Assembly (NCBI GenBank): GCA_038562375.1
Contig: JBCFAY010000007.1
Coordinates: 94,641 to 158,640 of the forward strand
Origin: JBCFAY01 sp038562375
Lineage (GTDB): Bacteria > Bacillota > Clostridia > Christensenellales > CAG-138
DNA length: 64,000 nucleotides
Direction: 5' to 3'
In this document: positions 61,224 through 64,000 of the stretch, piece after piece
Layout of the letters: each line of letters opens with the position of its first letter
How positions within the stretch are numbered: position 1 is the first letter of the stretch
Position numbers and translations under genes: made by a program
Notes under the pieces: model-generated
What the model was told of the DNA's origin: nothing
What the model saw: only the letters and a program-made list of their open reading frames with translations
Databases searched by the model: none

Positions 61224-61790
61224 CTATTCGCCGCGCTCTTTGTTTTTATCCGCCGCTTCCTTGATGTCCGTCTTGAGGGTCTCCGCCGCATTTTCAGCCG
61301 ACTTCATCACCTTGTTGACAGCCGTCTTTTCCACATCCCGGCCGCGGAAGCGGTAGCGGCACCCGAGGAAGAGGCCGATGATCATCAGGGGAATTACAAT
61401 CCAGAAGCAGAAGATCAGCAGCAGAACCAGCACAATAACGGGCATGGTGATGATTCGGTTGTCGCCGCGCTGCACATCGAACAGGTTTTCACAGCCCTTT
61501 ACAAAGAGATCGCGAACCCAGCGAAAGAACCGGCCCATCAGCTCTATAAAGGACTCCCCCTTAGGCTCGCTCTGCCGGACGTTTTCCGCCGTATCGCCCT
61601 GCTTTTCCTCCTTCTCGCTCTTGGAGGAGTAGTAGCCGCCGTGTTCGGGCGGTTTTACCTTGCCTTGCCGCTCCAGATAGAGCAGCGCCTCGAGCAGGTC
61701 GTCGCCGCAGGCGTCCAAGGCGGCTTTTGCCTCGGCGTAGCTCACGTTTGCCTTTTCGCGGAGCTTTTCCACATGTTCCATCGTTGCCAT
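61224..61790 (-). CDS. DUF4342 (UBA/TS-N-like) membrane protein
   Basis: The protein is 188 aa. The N-terminal 45 residues (MEHVEKLREKANVSYAEAKAALDACGDDLLEALLYLERQGKV) form a UBA/TS-N-type three-helix domain, then comes a charged linker. Two membrane helices lie near residues 110-140 (RIITMPVIVLVLLLIFCFWIVIPLMIIGLFLG), followed by a charged C-terminus. Function is unknown; it lies in front of two-component genes in many Clostridia. It ends 31 bases before the response regulator. ATG 61790 follows GGGGAGAGG. It could be a membrane-linked accessory of the kinase. Confidence 0.8.
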   Translation of the reverse strand: MATMEHVEKLREKANVSYAEAKAALDACGDDLLEALLYLERQGKVKPPEHGGYYSSKSEKEEKQGDTAENVRQSEPKGESFIELMGRFFRWVRDLFVKGCENLFDVQRGDNRIITMPVIVLVLLLIFCFWIVIPLMIIGLFLGCRYRFRGRDVEKTAVNKVMKSAENAAETLKTDIKEAADKNKERGE

Positions 61791-61833
61791 TTTAATCCTC
61801 TCCCCTTTTCGTATGTTTGCTTTCGGTATCCCT

Positions 61834-61889
61834 ATCATACGGCTGCCTGATAAAGATGTCCTTTATCCCGCATTAAAAGGGGATTAAAA
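61834..61889 (-). promoter_or_regulatory. Response-regulator box and -10 of the DUF4342-RR-HK operon
   Basis: On the minus strand TTTTAAT (61889-61883) and TTTTAAT (61878-61872) are spaced 11 bases; the -10 TATGAT (61839-61834) begins 32 bases later. The outer flanks CCGCAT/ATGCGG (61868-61894) also form an inverted repeat. Confidence 0.65.
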
Positions 61890-62088
61890 TGCGGTGGTAG
61901 TTTGCATCATTATACGATCTCAATTTAAATCGGTTTTTCGCCCATAATTCTGCATGAAGTTGTATCGGCCCATGCTTCAAACGTCATGCTTCAGGCTCTT
62001 CACTTATGTTTCATATAAAAGCCTGCCAACTCATCTTTGCAGCCTTTGTCACCAAAACCATAGCGTGTTTGAAGAAGCCGGAAGCTGC

Positions 62089-63003
62089 TCAGGAGAGCAT
62101 GGAAAGATACTGCTCGAGCCGTTCGAGGAGATATCCCGAAACCATTTTTACCATTGGTTGTGTGCCGTTTTCTCTGTAATAGCTCTCGAAACAATCGTAG
62201 TACCGCTTCCTGTCCGTAAACTTCACATTGGCCGGAGGATACCCCTGCTGCATCAGCATCAGGTTGAGAAGCAGACGGCCTGTGCGTCCATTGCCGTCAA
62301 TAAAGGGATGAATTCCCTCAAAACGCAAATGGAACTCAGCGGCTCTCTCAATCGGGTGGCTTTTTGCCTTGCGGTAATCCTCTATAAGCTGTTCCATCTG
62401 CACCGGTACCAGATAAGGCTGCAAAGGCTCATGATGCGCTCCCATGATCCGCACCGGAATGGAACGATAGACCCCCTTATCTTCCGGCCTGTCCATCAGT
62501 ACCAGAGAGTGGATATCCTTAATGATTTTCTCCGAAATAGGCGCCTTACCGGAAACAAGCTGCTCGACATATAAAAAGGCGTCGCGATGGCCGACCGCTT
62601 CCAGATGCTCCTTTAACGGCTTTTGGTCGATTGTCACGCCCTTCAGGATGAGCGCTGTTTCCCGCAGGGTCAGGGTATTGCCCTCAATCGCATTGGAGTT
62701 ATAAGTGAATTCAACAAGAAACTCTTCCTGCAGGCGCTTTAACTCCCCCTGCGTCAAGGGACGGCGTTTATCCAACTCTGCCTTCAGCCCGTCGATTCGA
62801 GAAAAAAGCATGGAATATTCCTTCGGAATAACAACGCCGCGCAAGGTGCGTCCATCTACCGGCTTGACTGCATTGGCAGGGATGCGGTAGGATCGTCCCT
62901 GCCGAATAACGCCTTCTATTTTCTCCTGCTCACAGAGCAGCCGAACACGACGATCGGAAAGGCCCCATCGCTCCGCCGCCTGTTTCACGCTGACGTATTC
63001 CAT
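62089..63003 (-). CDS. Fic-domain protein with N-terminal HTH
   Basis: The protein is 304 aa. Residues 1-45 form a helix-turn-helix like that in excisionases (YVSVKQAAERWGLSDRRVRLLCEQEKIEG). The Fic fold follows with the intramolecular inhibition motif SNAIEGN (103-109) and the active site HPFIDGNGRTGR (232-243), complete. It would transfer AMP to a protein target and be held off by its own inhibitory helix. It stands alone; no antitoxin is needed for this class. Confidence 0.92.
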   Translation of the reverse strand: MEYVSVKQAAERWGLSDRRVRLLCEQEKIEGVIRQGRSYRIPANAVKPVDGRTLRGVVIPKEYSMLFSRIDGLKAELDKRRPLTQGELKRLQEEFLVEFTYNSNAIEGNTLTLRETALILKGVTIDQKPLKEHLEAVGHRDAFLYVEQLVSGKAPISEKIIKDIHSLVLMDRPEDKGVYRSIPVRIMGAHHEPLQPYLVPVQMEQLIEDYRKAKSHPIERAAEFHLRFEGIHPFIDGNGRTGRLLLNLMLMQQGYPPANVKFTDRKRYYDCFESYYRENGTQPMVKMVSGYLLERLEQYLSMLS

Positions 63004-63144
63004 CTGCTTCTCCCACGCTTTCCCCTATAGTATGCCCCAGTTTCGGAATAATATCAAGCAATATAAGCATTATTCTATAGATAATATTCCTAAATTACGG
63101 GAGGGGAATGCTCCAACGGCCATTTTGCTGATCGTGCGAAGAAT

Positions 63145-63387
63145 GTGTATCCGTGCCAGACAGTAGGCGGACCATTGGAATCCGAAAAGCGAACGCTGTC
63201 CCATATGGTCGAGACCAGCTTCTATCCGCAGGCCGCCCGGGAAAGTGTCACGGCTTCCCCCACAGGAAACGAACTGGATGCTATGCTGCAGGCGATTCAG
63301 AACAATCCGGAGCTATCCGGGAAGATTTTGCAGACATTGTTGCTCAGTACAGTCCTTGCGCAACAGAACATTGTTTTAAACTGTTAG
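63145..63387 (+). CDS. Doubtful small protein, possibly a remnant
   Basis: A frame of 80 codons reads ELDAMLQAIQNNPELSGKILQTLLLSTVLAQ near its end, helical in look. The start (GTG 63145) has no good ribosome site, and no family was recognised. It may be the C-terminal scrap of a lost element gene next to the attachment site. Confidence 0.3.
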   Translation: MYPCQTVGGPLESEKRTLSHMVETSFYPQAARESVTASPTGNELDAMLQAIQNNPELSGKILQTLLLSTVLAQQNIVLNC

Positions 63388-63421
63388 CAGGATTGTTCAT
63401 TGTTAGCAGAATTGTTAGCAG
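63382..63421. repeat. Three copies of TGTTAGCAG
   Basis: Exact copies start at 63382, 63401 and 63413. They lie about 70 bases from the tRNA fragment, like arm-type integrase sites. Confidence 0.6.
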
Positions 63422-63488
63422 AAAAGAGAAAAAGGAAAGCGGCCTTCCATCCGCGAAGACTGAAAAGCCGCTATCCACAAGGGTTTTT

Positions 63489-63516
63489 TGGAGCTGATGA
63501 GCAGATTCGAACTGCC
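63489..63516 (-). tRNA. 3' fragment of tRNA-Thr (attachment-site scar)
   Basis: On the minus strand the 28 bases give the T arm (GGCAG-TTCGAAT-CTGCT) and the acceptor end CATCAGC-TCCA. The 5' acceptor strand, D arm and anticodon arm are absent. The 3' part matches what I recall of Firmicute tRNA-Thr(GGT) genes. It is best read as a copy of a tRNA end left by an integrative element. Confidence 0.65.
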
Positions 63517-63723
63517 TACCCTGCCCACAGCGCGGCATAGTCGCAGCGCGTTGCGCCCGAGGGGCGCTTCCTTCTGCTCCTTGCCTTGCTGGGCTTTCGC
63601 CTCGCTTCATCGCCCACTGGGCGCGCTCGGCTCCGCCCCCATTACCGATTGATAATTCAGTGATAAGCAGATTAAGTCTGTTGAGCAATTCCAAATAGAA
63701 CGGGGCTGTCTCACAAAGCCCCG

Positions 63724-63761
63724 AAAAAACGAGCCAAGGCAGAAGCCAAGGCTCGTTTTTT
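63724..63761 (+). terminator. Terminator-like hairpin inside the IS left end
   Basis: AAAAAACGAGCC (63724-63735) pairs with GGCTCGTTTTTT (63750-63761), a 12-base stem. Confidence 0.75.
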
Positions 63762-63789
63762 GTAGTAAACTGGGTTTGTGAGAACACCA

Positions 63790-64000
63790 ATGCTACAAGA
63801 GGATCATACGAGGGTTGGCAGCGGATATCAAGTGGTAATGCCGCTGGAATTGGGGTTGCGGATCGAAAAAGATGCGCCAGTGCGTCTGCTGAGCCAAATT
63901 TGTGAGGAGCTGGAGTATGGACAGCTCGAAAAGGCATATACCCGAAGCGGGAGGAAATTAGCAGCGTCACCGAGGCATCTGTTTAAGATCGTGGTATTCG
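63790..64000 (+). CDS. IS1182-family transposase, N-terminal part
   Basis: The frame starts at ATG 63790 and is open to the window end (70 residues seen). It begins MLQEDHTRVGSGYQVVMP and continues with DAPVRLLSQICEEL, YGQLEKAYTRSGRKLAASP and LFKIVVF. This is the conserved N-terminal domain of IS1182-family transposases ahead of the DDE domain. Whether the element is intact cannot be told. Confidence 0.85.
   Translation, partial: MLQEDHTRVGSGYQVVMPLELGLRIEKDAPVRLLSQICEELEYGQLEKAYTRSGRKLAASPRHLFKIVVF

Larger units (their letters stand above)
63004..63789. other. Intergenic and scar region near the right end
   Basis: After the Fic promoter region there is one weak frame, three TGTTAGCAG repeats, a tRNA fragment, then GC-rich structured sequence (CGCCCACTGGGCG, GCGCCCGAGGGGCGC hairpins) up to the IS end. 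No real gene was recognised in 63520-63700. Confidence 0.6.
63702..64000 (+). mobile_element. Left end of an IS1182-family insertion sequence (cut by window end)
   Basis: The end near 63702 reads GGGGCTGTCTCACAAA, of the kind seen at IS1182-type ends. A hairpin that blocks outside transcription follows, then the transposase start. Confidence 0.7.

Noticed and set aside
63344..63970. 208-codon minus-strand frame at the right end
   Set aside because: Crosses the tRNA fragment, the IS end and the transposase start; no coding signs.
1..64000. CRISPR array, rRNA operon or prophage module
   Set aside because: No regularly spaced repeats, rRNA signatures or phage structural genes were seen on either strand.

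Overview
The window reads as a chromosomal segment of an anaerobic, spore-forming Clostridia-type Firmicute of fairly high GC. The evidence is a YunB-type sporulation protein at the left edge, many strong GGAGG ribosome sites, a PPi-type phosphofructokinase signature, DUF3793 and MptD families, several ECF-type vitamin/metal transporters, and a rubredoxin/hybrid-cluster protein. No species can be named from the sequence alone.

Layout. 1-5.7 kb: yunB end, an acyl-carrier-like protein without its serine, a ComEC-like metallo-hydrolase, an esterase, two small proteins and a YyaL-type thioredoxin-fold protein. 6.1-14.5 kb: one long minus-strand operon under a TetR regulator (two IrtAB/YbtPQ-like ABC half-transporters, DUF3793, flavodoxin, ECF S-T-A), probably for uptake of an iron compound or tetrapyrrole. 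14.6-17.0 kb: CsoR and a CPC-motif P1B ATPase, each with a readable promoter and operator. 17.1-19.6 kb: DUF3788 protein and a split purine pair (PurO-type IMP cyclohydrolase plus stand-alone AICAR transformylase). 19.7-24.3 kb: Lrp regulator, YkoE-like ECF S component, creatininase-family hydrolase, fused ECF ATPase and ECF T. 24.7-34.6 kb: minus-strand housekeeping genes (LbH protein, MetF, PFK, ExoA, nucleoside kinase, ABC exporter) and a sigma/anti-sigma/SH3 operon. 34.9-40.4 kb: ADP-ribosylglycohydrolase with ribokinase, and PadR-DUF1700-DUF4097.

40.4-43.7 kb holds a rubredoxin-flavin reductase-Hcp three-domain fusion divergent from a Crp/Fnr regulator. That regulator is split by a 271-bp inverted-repeat element flanked by TTAA. 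44.4-58.1 kb holds a polyol/sugar PTS locus: a LevR-like sigma-54 activator and IIA on one strand; a textbook -24/-12 promoter, then IIB, IIC, aldolase, a small membrane protein, DhaK, DhaL, Zn-dehydrogenase, EI, HPr and a HAD phosphatase on the other; followed by rpoN itself. 58.2-61.9 kb holds a peptidase remnant, a small membrane protein and a DUF4342-response regulator-histidine kinase operon. The last two share the same 11-bp-phased box at the same distance from their -10 elements. 62-64 kb: a Fic protein, a tRNA-Thr 3' fragment with nearby repeats (a likely attachment scar), and the left end of an IS1182-family element cut by the window edge.

No CRISPR array, rRNA or intact tRNA was seen. 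Family assignments rest on recognised motifs and gene order; no database search was possible.
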